Source of the DNA: Diphasiastrum complanatum
Taxonomy: Eukaryota; Streptophyta; Lycopodiopsida; Lycopodiales; Lycopodiaceae
Reading direction: 5' to 3'
Assembly (NCBI GenBank): GCA_029204225.1
Contig: CM055100.1
Location: 2,489,188 to 2,553,187, forward strand
DNA length: 64,000 bases
Shown: piece by piece, positions 1-12,400 of the stretch
Numbering within the stretch: position 1 is the stretch's first letter
How the letters are laid out: each line of letters opens with the position of its first letter
Translations under genes and position numbers: made by a program
Notes under the pieces: model-generated
Told to the model about the DNA's origin: nothing
Seen by the model: only the letters and a program-made list of their open reading frames with translations
Databases searched by the model: none

Positions 1-2204
1 TATGTAAATCTAGAAATAATTGGTGTTGTTTGTCAAATTGACTATTTTGGCTCATTTTTCATTGTTTGGAAGAGAAATAAAAAAGACATAAAATTGTAGT
101 TCCTTACAATTTACACTCTACTCCAAGGAGAATAGGTCCTTTATAGTTATGGAAAATAAATTGCTAATAATCATACAATTGTTGTGGCATTAATGTCACC
201 ACATATTCTTTAGATACACCTACCCAGGTTCTTAGATGAATCTACTCTATTTATCCCAAACCAGATTGAATTCCTTGAGATATGCTATTTGTTTAATGAG
301 CTCCTCAATAATGTTTGTTAGCTACTCAAAATAGAGTAATACTTTAAGAAACACTACATATTGCAATGTGGCATTTTAGTAGTATGACAACCATGGGCAA
401 ACCCTTCGCATTTTAGTGTATGACAAACATGGGAAAAACCCTACGCAGCCAATATCTAAATATGTTGATATCCAACTTGAGCTGTATTCCCTTTCCATAT
501 CCACATGTCTTCATTCAATTAAAAAAAATAAACTTGATTGTATAGAGGCAAATAAGGGTTTGGATGTGATGTTGAATTTTCCTTAATTTCATTCAAAGTG
601 TATAATACTTTATCTATTTCTAAGTAGAACAAGATGATGCTTATCAAAGTCATAAACTTCCAAAGAGGTGCCACATTAAAAATTTGACTGCTCAAAAGTA
701 CTAGCTATGTGATATAGGAGTAGTGTTGAGAGTAAATGACCTTAAATGGATTTGTTCAAATTTGGCATGAGCTGGCAATGACCCCATACATTTTACCACA
801 TGCCGATGATTAATGTGAATGGGTTGTAGTATTTAATCATCAAAAAATGTCTTGATACATGGAGACGGTTGGATTGTTGATGACCCACGTGTTCTAAAAC
901 ATCATAGAAATTACATAGGAACTTAAGAATCACTTTCGATTTAAAATTTCAGAATACAAAATCTGAAACGTGTAGTAAAGAGCTTGTTGAGATTTAATGG
1001 TCTAAAGCTGTAAGAAAAAACATTATTTAATGGTAGCTTGTAAATGCACACTATGTCCCAAACTACCTTCAATTCATAGAAGTTCGAGAAGAAATCAATT
1101 AAAATTCATAAGGTTAAGTGTCCTTCACTTCTTTTATCCAGTTGAAGGCACATAAGTCAATGTGAATATTGAAAGAGTTTGATTTCTGCCAATTCTTCTC
1201 ACAACTTCACACTCTAATTTGTGTAAATAGTGTTTCCTAGCAAAAGTCCTTTTCATTATTCTCATGACCAAGAACATGAGAATTCAATCTTGTTATTAGA
1301 CTTTGAGATTAGAACTTAGTTTGATTGATTCTTTATTTATTATATTCATTAGCATACTTCCAATTATATTTTCATGTATCTTATTTTACCTTATGTACAT
1401 CCACAAGCTAGAAGAAAAGAAATAATGTGATATTTGTAGCATTTTTTGTATATTTTAAGAGAACTAAATAGAATTTACCAAACATACAAACCCACAATAA
1501 ATTAGAAGATTAGTGAAATGCCTCATTGCCATTGTTTTTCAAACTATATCTATGATGGTTAGTCATTACATAAGTTCCAAAAAAGTTTCAAAAGACTTAT
1601 ACTAAACATAAGGTACATGTATATTGCAAAAACTAATGTTGATCAACTTTTGATGGTTATTAATGTCACCTAAGTATACTTTTTTGAAAAGTAACACTTT
1701 CTTAATCTTTCATATTATTCCATTAAGAATTCAATGGTTCATGAAATATATAAAAGAAGATAATTATGTGGCAATAGGTTTTGTACTACTTAGATGCAAG
1801 TGACATGTCCAATAGTTCAAAGATTGAGATGGTCATCAAGTTAGTATCCATAGATTAAGGAGTTCTAGTGGATGTGATTGAGATAGTATTTGTGATTTCA
1901 AACAAGCATAACAGAAAAGCCAACACTCCTCTTAAAGAAAGGTAACCATTGTAGGGAGGCTTAGCACCAAGATTATCTTAATAAAAATCAAATAACCTAA
2001 CACATATCACAAAATTCCTATTTGTGCTAGAGGAGATTGAATCTCCAAAAGAAACATCTTAGTGAGCGGTCAACAATATGAGTAAGAGAATGGATTCAAC
2101 AACTTATTGAAGATCTAGTGTAGTATGCAGATGACAACCACAATCACCAAACCACAATCCCCATAGCTCAAGCACATCAAGCTCTCAAAGATGGTAGAAC
2201 AAAA
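1..2204. other. Intergenic, no gene seen
   Basis: AT-rich sequence with frequent stops in all frames. I recognise no protein motif, LTR or RNA gene in it. The only local structure I can point to is the imperfect tandem duplication listed separately at 371-446. It may be very old, unrecognisable repeat. Confidence 0.6.
371..446. repeat. Imperfect tandem duplication, about 37-39 bp unit
   Basis: Two adjacent units both begin GCATTTTAGT and share TATGACAA, CATGGG and AACCCT blocks in the same order. The first covers 371-407, the second 408-446. They differ by small indels and substitutions, so the duplication is not recent. Confidence 0.6.
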
Positions 2205-2225
2205 ATGATAAGGATCTTTTTAGGG

Positions 2226-2423
2226 TCATTGGCAATGCCATTTCGTGAGATAATATGTCCTAACACAATACCCATGGGTTACCCAAATCTGGCATTTTTC
2301 AAGATTAAGAGAGATATCGAAGCGTTGACATTGGATAAAAAAAATTTCGAGCACAAACAGATGACGTATTTCTTCGGAATGTGCTCCTAAATCGTCCAAG
2401 TAAACTTCTAAGGTATCGCCCAT
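2226..2423 (-). pseudogene. Ty3/gypsy reverse transcriptase fragment
   Basis: About 60 codons contain a YLDDL motif, the RT catalytic pair of aspartates, followed by the usual HL-x-LE-x-FF-x-QC-x-RF-x-ISLN-x-EKC pattern of gypsy RT palm and thumb. Upstream RT motifs, RNase H and integrase are absent nearby. The segment lies just beyond the protease remnant, so an internal deletion has joined the two. It is a dead fragment. Confidence 0.75.
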
Positions 2424-2509
2424 CTGCTAAGAAAAGGCCGCTTGCATAATACGTTGGACTGGTATGGCTCAAATACTGAGTTGGTGGTTGAGGATCCCTC
2501 GTCATGTAT

Positions 2510-2720
2510 GCTGTGCAGGTTTGAGTTTACCCGTTGAGTCAATTGTGACAGAATTGTCACGATTACCAAAAGTGACTCGCCCTTTGCTCCAATCATGAAT
2601 GACTCGTGCATTGGTGAGCCATGGGACGACCAAGTGGTAATTCATAAGAATAGGCATTATTGGGAGTATCAAGTACTACAAGGTCACAGAAAATTTGAGA
2701 CCTCCTAGTTTGATCAGCAC
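2510..2720 (-). pseudogene. Retropepsin C-terminal fragment, frameshifted
   Basis: The minus strand encodes a segment ending in the LGRPW motif that closes plant gypsy aspartic protease domains, followed by a hydrophobic and charged tail. The motif is split between two frames by a single-base shift at about 2620, and a stop follows. The catalytic D-S/T-G part cannot be found upstream. It sits between gag and the RT fragment, as expected for protease. Confidence 0.6.
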
Positions 2721-2757
2721 GTGCGGAAGGAAACCGGTAGGTCGGACCACACTTTGA

Positions 2758-3923
2758 TCAGCCATTCAAAGCTGACAAGTAGGTTTGGCCAGCTTGGTTT
2801 GGATTATAAACTTGGGCATTGGGATCCAGTGGTTGAGCATTAGAATCATAGATATAATAAACAACCGTTTCAGTAGAGTACTGTGGTTGAGTATTGTCTT
2901 CCACATAGTAGGTGGCCGGATCGATGGTATTTGGATCAAGATAATGGACAGTGTTTTGTGGGGCAGGTTGGTTAACAACAAACTGTTGACGTGGGGATAG
3001 ATATTGATTTGGTGCAGGTGGTCGTGGTTGGTAAACCCCTGGTCGTGGCACAGGTTGTTGTGGCAGGTAGGGGCGATAAGCTCAATAAACGGTGGGTCTG
3101 GTGGCTGCTGGGAAATGATTTTGTAGTTGAGGGCATTCATTAGCAATGTGATGCTGTGAGCAGATTGGACACCAGACATTTTCTCTTGCTGGAAAGGATT
3201 TCTCAGCAATCTGTTTCATGGCGGTTCAAAAATCGGCAGTGAGTTTATCCATATGTGATTGTTGAGCTTTTTGCCAAGTTTCCATTTGATGTAGAAATTC
3301 AGAAGACTAAGCAATATTATCAGAGTTAGGACGATCCGGATTCTTAGATTTCTTTTCACGATGGTCAAACTCATCATCCGAACCTTCCTCTTCTTCACGG
3401 ATAGCATCGGTCATCACATCTTTAAGTTGATCATAAAGGTCAACTGGTTTGAGTTCACGGCAGATGTTTTTAGGCAATCCAACTAAAAATAGTTTTATGG
3501 CCATTCGTTCAGTGATATTTTCATCAAACATTCTACTTTGAGACGTTTAAAATGCTCAATGTAGTTTCGAACAGACTCTTCGCGACACATCTTGATATGA
3601 GTAATTTGAATGAATGGGCTCTGAGTCAGTTTGGATGGTTTAAAACGCTTGATGAGAGCGTCCTTGAGGGTGGTCCAAGAAGCAAGATCAGGAGTTTCAA
3701 GGTTCAAGTACCACTCCTTGGCGGTGCCATAAAGTAGCATGGGAAATAGGCGAAGCTTTTCAGTTTCAGAGGTATCTCCATAAAAACGGCATGCATTATC
3801 AAAGTCTTGGAGAAATCGGACTGGTTCAGATTCGCAATCGTACTTTGGTGCATCAATACGTGGAATTCTTCGTTCCATTCGTGGAGGAGTCGGATTAGAA
3901 GATTCAGCACAGTCACGAGACAT
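2758..3923 (-). pseudogene. Ty3/gypsy gag polyprotein, frameshifted
   Basis: The start at about 3923 opens a Retrotrans_gag-type domain. It has motifs such as FLQDFDNACRFYG, a segment reading AKEWYLNL, and a YIEHFKRL block. The frame shifts once near 3540 and continues through an acidic KE-rich stretch. A zinc knuckle follows at about 3130-3175, in C-x2-C-x3-H-x4-C spacing (CPICSQHHIANEC). The tail, to about 2758, is rich in Pro, Gln and Tyr. In an active element this would form the virus-like particle and bind RNA. Here at least two frameshifts separate the parts. Confidence 0.8.
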
Positions 3924-4670
3924 GATGCAGAATAGAGATGAGCAAGGCAGGACTGTACTTGGCAAAAAGGGCAGTTTGCTTGCAGAATGGATAGTGTAGG
4001 ACAAAAACTGGTTTTTTTGATTGTTATAGAATTTGCGGACAGGCTGAGAAATCGTGGAGAGGCAGATAAATCTAACTGTAATACTCGTAAATTCTGAACA
4101 AGTCTTCTGAATGTCGGAATAGTGGTTTTTGAGATTTTCTGAAAAAATTTGGCGTTTCAGAATTCGCAGATAGTACAGGGAAATTGTGCGCTGTGAGGGC
4201 TAATTCTTAGGCTTGATGGTGAATTCTAACAAAGAGGTTTGACTGGCAGATAGGGAATGTAGAGAAAGATGTGATGTTCTGTCAGTAAACGGGCAAAATC
4301 TGTGAGATAGAATTCGCGGAGTTGCTGAAGGACTGATCTTAATGAGATCTAGCCTCAGTGAAGTCGGCGAATTCTAAGACAAAGATTTTGATGAGAAATA
4401 AGGGATTTTGACAGTATAACAGGCTATTTTCTTAGAAACTGACTGTGGTCAAATTCGTGGAGGTGATAAAATGAAAGGTCAGGGTCTGTTAGGGCTGCAG
4501 ATAGACTGGCGAATTCTAATACACCTGTTTGGTTGTGAAAAAGGTCACTTGGGTCACTTCTTTTGAAGAAAATGCCCAAGTTGACTCTTTTGTTGCTTCC
4601 CCCCGGTTTGATCAAAGCAGAAAAAAAAGAAAAAAAGGAGAAGAAGCTAGGTAGAAAAATACTTAAAAAA

Positions 4671-4685
4671 TGGCAACGGCGCCAA
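4671..4685 (-). other. Primer binding site of the gypsy element
   Basis: Minus-strand TTGGCGCCGTTGCCA matches the TGGCGCCGTTGCC primer-binding class well known from plant Ty3/gypsy (Athila/Tat-type) elements. It abuts the end of the candidate 5' LTR and precedes gag, the correct place for priming minus-strand DNA synthesis. Confidence 0.75.
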
Positions 4686-5374
4686 TGTTGGAAGTATCTC
4701 TAGTGAGTGCGGTGGCTAGATCTACTTAGAGATGTAGTATAGGGATGTAGAGATTTGTCCACTTTTTAGGTTTCTACAATAAGCTTCAACGAGAATATGG
4801 ACAAGAATGAGAGCACTAAGGCTTACCCAACTAGTGCCCGAAACGGAAATAAACTAATTAGTAACAACAATAAAAATCCTTGCTAAGGCTTACCCAACTA
4901 GCAAGGTGACTAGACTAATCCTAGATTAACACCCGAAGGGTAATAAATGAGATTGCGGCTAATACTAAACAAATAAGCAATAGTGAACATGCCACAATAA
5001 AACCGATGAAAAGGAGGCAAGAGGAGGCCCGAGCACATTCCCTCAAGCTATGCACCTTTCCAAGGGGAACACAAATGAAATATAATGATAATTCTCCAAA
5101 ATAGAGAGCAAGATAGCTTAATCTCAAAAGTGTTAAATACCTCTCCTTTTATGGCAAGGAGGGTCTTCCATAAGTGTCACTTATGGGACTAATCTATTCC
5201 TAGCCTTTCTAGAACTTCTAACTTAGGATTTAGAACTTCAATTTCCTTAACTTAGGACAACTTAAGACAAAATATTTCTAATCTTAAGTTTCCTAAGTCT
5301 AAGTTCTAAATCTAAGTTTACAAAACACATGCCACAGAGTTTTATTATTTTTTTATTTTCTCTGTGTTAGAACA
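4686..5374 (-). repeat. Candidate 5' LTR of the gypsy element
   Basis: On the + strand this block starts TGTTGG directly beside the PBS and ends AGAACA, giving the TG...CA ends expected of an LTR about 689 bp long. No second copy is present in the window. The outer boundary is therefore inferred only from the terminal dinucleotides and is uncertain. Confidence 0.45.
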
Positions 5375-5642
5375 GTTGCCTCTCAAAGATGGCACAACAA
5401 AAGTTAAATTGTATTACTAAAGAACTCAAAGTGCATGTCCTAAAACCTAGCGTACAATATGGCCACATGTATGGACAAACTTGAGACATGCCCTCGTGTA
5501 TAGCATAACAAAACCAAAAATGTACAGTATAGGCTGATTTTCCTATGTGTGTGGCTACTCGGCTAGTCCAAGTAGCCAGTTACAAGACAAGTTCCCGATA
5601 GATAAGTTGATAGTGGGTCACATCATGAACACTACTAAAAAC

Positions 5643-6370
5643 TCATGAGAGACTTGGAGTTGAGATAGCTTGTATTGTACTTTGGGGTTGGAAAGTACAT
5701 GTAGTCAAACATGTCCAAGTGGTAGTGGTTCTTATAGATTCAAAAACTCTAACCGTAATTCTATCATTATTTACTTCTATGGCTAAGTCACTATCCAGTA
5801 CACTATGTATAGTAGTATCGAATGATATCCCATAAGAGAATTGAATTCGGTGTCCATTGCTGCTTTTCACTGATCAGCATCAGGAGTAGACATTGCCTCT
5901 AAAACGGTGTTCGGTTCCTGCCCAAAGTAACAGGCCGGATCATCCATAAATCTGGATGGAGGCTGTCTGGACCTGTTCGACCTTTTGGACTGAACTTTGG
6001 TCCTCTGATGTGGGTTGACTCGTTGAGGTTCTGACTCATTGTTTGAATCGACGTTGATATTCTACAGTTGACTCCTTGGATCAGAATTGTCTAGTTGTTC
6101 GATCCTTGGATCGGAATTATCAACGGCTTTCCCTTTGTGGATGATGAACTGGTCTTCCACAAAAATGACATCTCTACTAGTGAATGCCTTCTCGGTATCC
6201 AAAGGATTCACAGGTAGTTCGAATATCTCTACTTTTGATTTCGACTCCTTGAATTCTCTGACTTTTGTTGGACAATGTTGTCTAGGATTAGAAATATGTG
6301 TTGTGCCATTTCTGAAGAATTATGGATCTCTGTCTTAACAGATATTCTATCACAACCTCTGACAGCACAT
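5643..6370 (-). pseudogene. Ty1/copia pol fragment (IN C-terminus to RT start)
   Basis: On the minus strand there is an integrase C-terminal motif, SRDVIFVED, at about 6160-6190. A low-complexity linker follows with PPSRFMDDP. Then comes the pre-RT block with EA-x4-DADQ-x2-AAM-x2-EFNSLM at about 5830-5900. This order is typical of copia pol between integrase and RT. Stops and frame breaks are present and no RT catalytic motif follows. A KSKVEIFELP segment is shared with the fragment near 22550. Confidence 0.7.
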
Positions 6371-7640
6371 GTCGACGTCTATGAGTATTCTAAAGAAGGA
6401 TCAAAATGCTAATATCCCTACTCTTGCTATAGTCTAATATTGGCACTGATGTGCTAGCTAGTATAGGCCTCCACAAATACATTTTCATAGTTAAAATAAA
6501 CCTATTTTCAAAGGGTAGCAAAGTGTCCTTTGATGGGCTTTTGAAAATTTGATGGGTATTGGATCCTTTTGAGAGTACTCTTTTTAGTTTTTCTTTGATA
6601 AAAATTGATTTTTTTTTGGAGCCATATATGTAGCATATTAGTCTCGAGGGTCCAAAAAAAACATTCAATTTCTATACTTGTAAGCTAGCCTATAAGGCTC
6701 CTAGAATATTTTCTCACAGTCAAGTAATTCTATATTTGATGGGTACCACAAAGATTTTTTGGGGGCCCCTTTAAGATTTGATGGCTAGCGAGATCTTCGA
6801 CAATATTTTGACACTGGAAAAAAAATGAAGCCTCCTATGCAAACATTAAGCTTACATGATATTTATATTTTTAATTAACATATAAGTACAACAAAAAGTC
6901 AGTTGTGTCGATAGAAGGTACCACACCCCACAATTCTTCTATTTAAAAAATCAAGTGCTGGCATGGAAAGGGTAGCACACCATATACCACATCTTTGTTG
7001 AATCATGCCATGAAGAACTCTCAAGAATCTCAAAAAATGTTCTTGCAAAATGCCAAAGGAACACTACCTCATATTCATGCGTGAATTCATAGTCAAGAAG
7101 GAGAGACATGATCTTTATGCTAGTTCATGAGAGTAGTGCATAAGAAACAAGGCCTTTAGGTGATGCATGACCTTCATTTTTGTGCATGAATTCATAGTCA
7201 AGCACAAGAAACACACCACCTTTACCATTCACCCACAAAAAACCAAGAGATTAACCTTGACTTTTTTTTACACTCTGCCATAGGATGATGTCACACGATG
7301 ATGTGCATGAGATTGTGCTGGTGTACAAACCTTGACAACTGGTGATTGTTGGCTGGTGGCATTTTAGAGGTACATTGGGCATTTGGGCTCGATAAAGCTA
7401 TGAATCACACATTTGCATTATGCGGGCTCGAGAGATAAATAAAAAAAAAGTCTAAGGGAGAGATGTATAGTTCGCTAATATGAATTTGGGGTATTGCATG
7501 CTCAAATTGGTGTGTGTCTCCAACCTCCCTGGCCTATTGGGAGTTGGGTTGTTTTGGTGGCTAGGGGAAAGCAAGGAACTAGTTCCATCGTTGGTTATGC
7601 ACTTACCCTTTTGGAGTTAGCTAATGTAGTAGATCCCATG
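6371..7640. other. Intergenic, no gene seen
   Basis: No coding motif is recognisable. A phrase around AATTCATAGTCAAG recurs near 7085 and 7188, which suggests a small old duplication. Otherwise the block is unassigned AT-rich DNA upstream of the TTL gene. Confidence 0.5.
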
Positions 7641-7859
7641 GAGGACTAGTGCTTTTTTTTTCACTAGGATACGTTACCGATGAGGGTGAGTTGTCTTGCT
7701 CAAATGCCCAGTCTTGCACAAATGACCACTGGCTTTCTCCCATTGTGGAGTATATTTTGTTCCCCGCGCTATTGGTGATGCATCAAATTGCAAGCGCTCT
7801 CATCACCACCCTTGCCTCCACTTGCTATTCACACAAACGCGATGTCATGTCGAGTTGCA

Positions 7860-9447
7860 AGACTAATTGTTCGCCGCCACTCCCAAGGGGGCGAGGGCCC
7901 CGCACGGGATGATCTGAAGTCCGCCTATCATTGGATTATGTCATAACATTGAGATTTTGCCACGTCTTCCAGATAGGAGATTGACAGCACTCCAGGTGGC
8001 AGTATGCCACGTGGAAAGATCTAAGTGGTGGAGCCTATTTATCCTGCCAAATAAGCCTCACCGTGGGGTCAAATGGGGAAGCGCAGCTCTTGTGACTGTG
8101 ACTGCGCTCTTCTGGAGGGGATCACATGGGGGCAGGCAGTTTGGTAGCGCAGTGACTTGGGTCTCCTCGAACAAAAGGGGAGAGAGAGAGCTAGCTATGG
8201 CGAACTCTCTCCCTCTCTCTCTCTCTCGCTCTCTCTCTCTCGGGCGCTCCAGCGCATTCGTTTTTGCGATCCATCGTTGTAGGCTTCATTTCTTCCCTGT
8301 TATTTATTTCTTTGCATTGATCTGCAGCAATGGGAGTTCTTCTGCTGGAGCACGGTGTTGTGATGAAGCCTCTGCCCTGCTTGGTGGCTCTGTTCTCAGA
8401 TTTGCAGTCGGAGCAGAGGCGAACAAGCCGCAAGGCGGATGATCCGCTCTGCCTGTGGCTTGTCAAGGTTGAGATCTGATGGCATTGTCTCTGCATTTGG
8501 CTTGAATCTCATGTATCTGCTCGTTCTGATAAGCCTCGCTACCAGGCTTGTCATGCACGGCGGTGATGGATCTTATGATTGAATGAATCCACAGGCCTCT
8601 TATTGCTAATTGATCTTTCTGCTTGTACGATGTTTTCCGTACATCAATTTTAGGCGGTGGTATTCTTCTCTACAGTAAAACTGAACCAAGAAGCATTGTC
8701 GTGCTTCTAGCAGACTAATCTGGTGGAGTTAGCCTGATTTTTTAATCTAGCATTGCAGCTTCTGATATTCATAGTTTTCAGCCTGCTACTCTCCTCTCTC
8801 AAGCCGAACAGTAGAATTACAATCAGTTGTGTTTATTTCCAATTATGATCATTTCTCTCTGTGCAGATGTAAGTACTGTGGCCTGTGTCTATTTGCAAGA
8901 TATTATCCCCCTGGCAGCATTTTCTGCTGCCAGTGTCAGATTATTATGATCTGAATCGTCTGGAAAGTCAAATATGGCCTGATTTTCCCCAGAAGCATTC
9001 AAAGCTTTTGCTGAGAATGTGGTGCAGATAAGTGATAGTCTATTGTCTGAAAAATTGTTAACGTCTTTATCTATCAAAAATTCCCTGCTACGGGACTTGT
9101 AGAGTTCTTATTATTATGATAAGAAATAAAATTTTCCTTCGTCGGCTTCACTGCCTCATATTCGTTAGACATGCTGCATATTCATAGATTGTGCTTCACA
9201 TGCATAGATTTTCCTTCACATGCATAGATTTCGCTTCATCGTCATACATTTTGCTGCTTCATAAATTTCGCTTCTTTATCAATATGTTCATAAGTTTTCT
9301 TCTATGCACCGCGTCAGTGAGTAGTTTGGTTTTCATATTCTTCCCCTCTGCAATGCTATCTTTGTCAACGTAGAATAATATCCAAGTCTAAGCATTATTT
9401 TAGTTTTTCGTATTTTTGTTCAAGGTGTCACGTTAGGGATAGAAACC
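7860..9447 (+). promoter_or_regulatory. Promoter and 5' leader of the TTL gene
   Basis: From about 7860 the composition turns more GC-rich, and a CT-rich tract lies at about 8208-8240, as is common in plant 5' UTRs. A TATA-like CTATTTATCC occurs at about 8035. The leader probably contains an intron: a possible donor CAAG|GTTGAG lies near 8467, and a good acceptor, pyrimidine-rich then TTCAAG|GTGTC, ends at 9424, 23 nt before the start codon. Transcription start and splice sites are inferred only. Short frames within this stretch are not convincing genes. Confidence 0.45.
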
Positions 9448-12400
9448 ATGGCACAATGCTTTACGGAGACTAAGCCTTTCAGCCCGAGCCCATTGCACAT
9501 GTATGGAAGTGCTTGTAGCAAACAATTCTACTCTTCTGATGGGAGTATAGACCGCATACAGGGCTATAGTCAGACGGAGGGTTCAAGGAAGGAAGGGGGG
9601 TTATTGATCAAAGGATATGGCAGCTTCGGCATGCCTGGAGGTCACAAAGTCAACAAAGAGATCCTTGATGGTAGAAGCAATCAAGGGAGCCATGTGAAAT
9701 CAAGTGTGAAAGAAGAACAATTTGGTCTAGTTTGTCCAAACGAGCATAGGGCACCCTCTGTGTCTGACTGCAGTTTTCCAAGTACAGTTGGGAATGGTTT
9801 AGGTAGGAGTCCACTAAGCAGCAATTTTCAACCAGGACATATGGCAAGTGCTAGCACTGCTACTGAAACTGGGAATGGGGCTGACAAAAGATCTGTAGTT
9901 GTATGGAATGGATCTGGAGGTAGTTCTGTGGTGAAGGGAAGTGCTTCCACTGATCGGACGAGTTTGGGGAAGATGGTCATTGGAAACAATTCAAAAGTGG
10001 GAGATATTCCAAAGCCCAATCAATCCAGTAGAGGTGGTATAGTTGGGGGTGCGTCTGTGGCAGAGGGTTTTTTCGGAGGACGTGCATCCAGCTTGGATGG
10101 AAGCACAGAAGGGGTAGTCCTGGCTGCAATTTCCAAAACAGGCAATGAGAATGCTCTAGCTTATAACGGAGGACTTCCAGTTGCAACATCAGCTGGGGAA
10201 AGTACAACCCTAATGGGCCAAAAACATGACCTTTCGTCGCAAAGAACGCCCCCCCAAAGTTGGCCAAACAGTCCAGCCAATTTGAGAGCTGTCCCCAGAA
10301 CAAGAAACCTGAGTGAAGGGAGTTTTAATTTGATCTTTCCAGTGGGAGACTTCGAAAAGGCTCTGAGTGGCACAAGATCGAATGTGGGGAGTCCTAGTAG
10401 AAGCTGGTTAGGAGCTGGAAGCACTTCTGCCTCAAGAAGCTCATCAGATGGGTGCCTCCTTGGCACAATGTACTCACCTGTGAACTCCCGAGGAGCAGTA
10501 ACTCGGACTAAATCTGATCCAGAAAATTCAAGTGAGTCGGGGTCCAAAGAGTTTGGTAGCCCTACCAAGGATGTGCAATTTGCACCAACTACCAAGAAGA
10601 GTGATAAATCTGCTTGTGGGCACCAGCCAATATGTATTTCAAGGACAAATACCACATCACTGGGGTCCAATTCAACTTGTTCACAGCCAGCTAGTCATGC
10701 TTCACAATCTGTAACTCCAACAGCAAAACTCTCAAATTCAGAGTGCCAAAACAGAGGCGCCTCAGATGGATACACAAGTCCGACTGTTGGCAATTCAAGT
10801 GGCATGCCAGGTTCAAGTCATTCCCATGATAAAAGTCTCAATCATGGTGTAATCACTGGAGGGAGTTTTGGGCGAACGTTGTCTACTCGTCCAAGTGTTA
10901 CTAGCCCACATAAAGGGGCTCTGGAAAGCACAAGCTTTGGAAACATTTCCAAAGGATTTCAGAATGGACCCATGCTGACCACAATGCCATCCAGCTATGG
11001 AAATATTATAAAGGAAAATGCAAATCCAGATATGAAGAAACCCAACTCACAAATCAATGGTCACGTAGCAGATGAAACCTTCTCATTAAAAAAGGCATTG
11101 GCCAGCTTGGATCCAGAGGAGGTGAAAAACATTGGAAATGATCATTACAAAAAAGGTCGTTTTGCTGAAGCTCTTTTATTGTATGAAAGAGCAATCGTTC
11201 TATTGCCAGGACAAGCTCTATTTCACAGCAATCGAGCAGCTGCACTCCTAGCTGTTGGAAGATTAGCGGATGCAGTGCAAGAATGCCATGAAGCTTTAAA
11301 GCTTGATCCGTTATATGGTCGGGCTCATCAGCGTTTGGCATCCTTACTTCTGCGGTACGTTGGTTACATGCTATTTTCTCTCTCATGTACCGTTGTCAGT
11401 TGTTCTTTTTCCAGAAATGTGTGCATATGTGTGTGCAATCGTTTGCAGGCACAGGCACGCATTTTTGACCTTTTCTATTGATGAGTGAGGACGAAGTGCA
11501 GAAAATGATTCCATGGTGCTATTTTTTTTTCTTCAGTTGATACTCATCTGTAACTCGTAAACTATATTAGCACAGGACAATCACTCTGTATATTGCTAAC
11601 AAAATGCGCTAGTGTTACTCAGATTAGGTCGAGCTGAGGATGCAAGAAAACATTTTAAAGCTGCAGGAAGTCTTAGTGATCAAAGGGACATGCAAAGATC
11701 TGATATAATTTTCAGGCATGTTGCCAAATGTTTGGAAGCAAGAAGTGTCAGAGATTGGGCCAGTGTTATCAGGGAAAGTGATGCCGCTGTTGTCGCTGGT
11801 GCTGATTCGGCATCAAAGGTGACAAGCCAGTATTTAATTGTTTATTTCAGCTGGAATGATATTGAGTGTTGTAAACTATGCTTTCCAAGCATGATGTTCT
11901 TAAAATTGGAAGCAGTAAAATCCATTTCTTTGCAACAGAATTTTAATTTCTGCATCATCAATGTCCTTCAAGTATTTCTTTCTAGTTCTGGTCTCTTATT
12001 ATTCTCAGATTTGGGAATGTTATGCAGGTTTTTGCTTTAAAAGCAGAAGCTCTACTTCGAATAGGTAAAACAGATGAAGCCACAAGGGTTATATCTGCAG
12101 CACAAAAAGTTGAGAGCTCTTTGAAAAGAAACATGGCTCTTGCTGACAGTTTTGTGCAAATTGTTCAGGCAGAGATTTACTTAGCACTGGGAAAGTAAGC
12201 CTTCCTTTCTGAGATTTTTTCTTCTGTCTTTGTTTTGGGGTCTGTGTGTAGCAAGAACTAAATTTACAAGTAGTCAGAGGTACTGTTAGGCATGCCTCCT
12301 CCTAATGACAACTGACATGATTCTACAGGTTCCAAGAAGCCATAGTTGCAGCTGAAAAGGGGATACAAATTGATTCGAAGAACCTGGAAGCCTCCGCTAT

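Larger units (their letters stand above)
2226..5374 (-). mobile_element. Decayed Ty3/gypsy LTR retrotransposon
   Basis: Reading leftward on the minus strand, the order is candidate LTR (4686-5374), primer binding site (4671-4685), an untranslated leader, gag with zinc knuckle, a protease remnant and an RT remnant. That order is the standard one for an LTR element. A large part of pol is missing: the protease tail is followed almost directly by the RT segment around the catalytic aspartates. No 3' LTR or target-site duplication was found to the left, so the element is truncated. Frameshifts and stops in every domain show that it is not functional. Confidence 0.8.

Noticed and set aside
6390-6668. 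92-codon minus-strand frame
   Set aside because: Lys/Ser-rich with no motif, in AT-rich DNA next to a copia scrap. A chance frame is likely.
7957-8442. Open frame of 161 codons upstream of the TTL gene
   Set aside because: It crosses the CT-rich tract and likely leader, is rich in Ser-Leu from CTCTCT repeats, and shows no domain. It is better explained as 5' UTR.
9650-11386. Several antisense frames across TTL exon 1
   Set aside because: They are shadows of a well-supported coding exon and have no motifs.
11303-12040. Extensions of exons into introns as separate genes
   Set aside because: Family alignment and consistent GT-AG phases show that these are exon read-through into introns.
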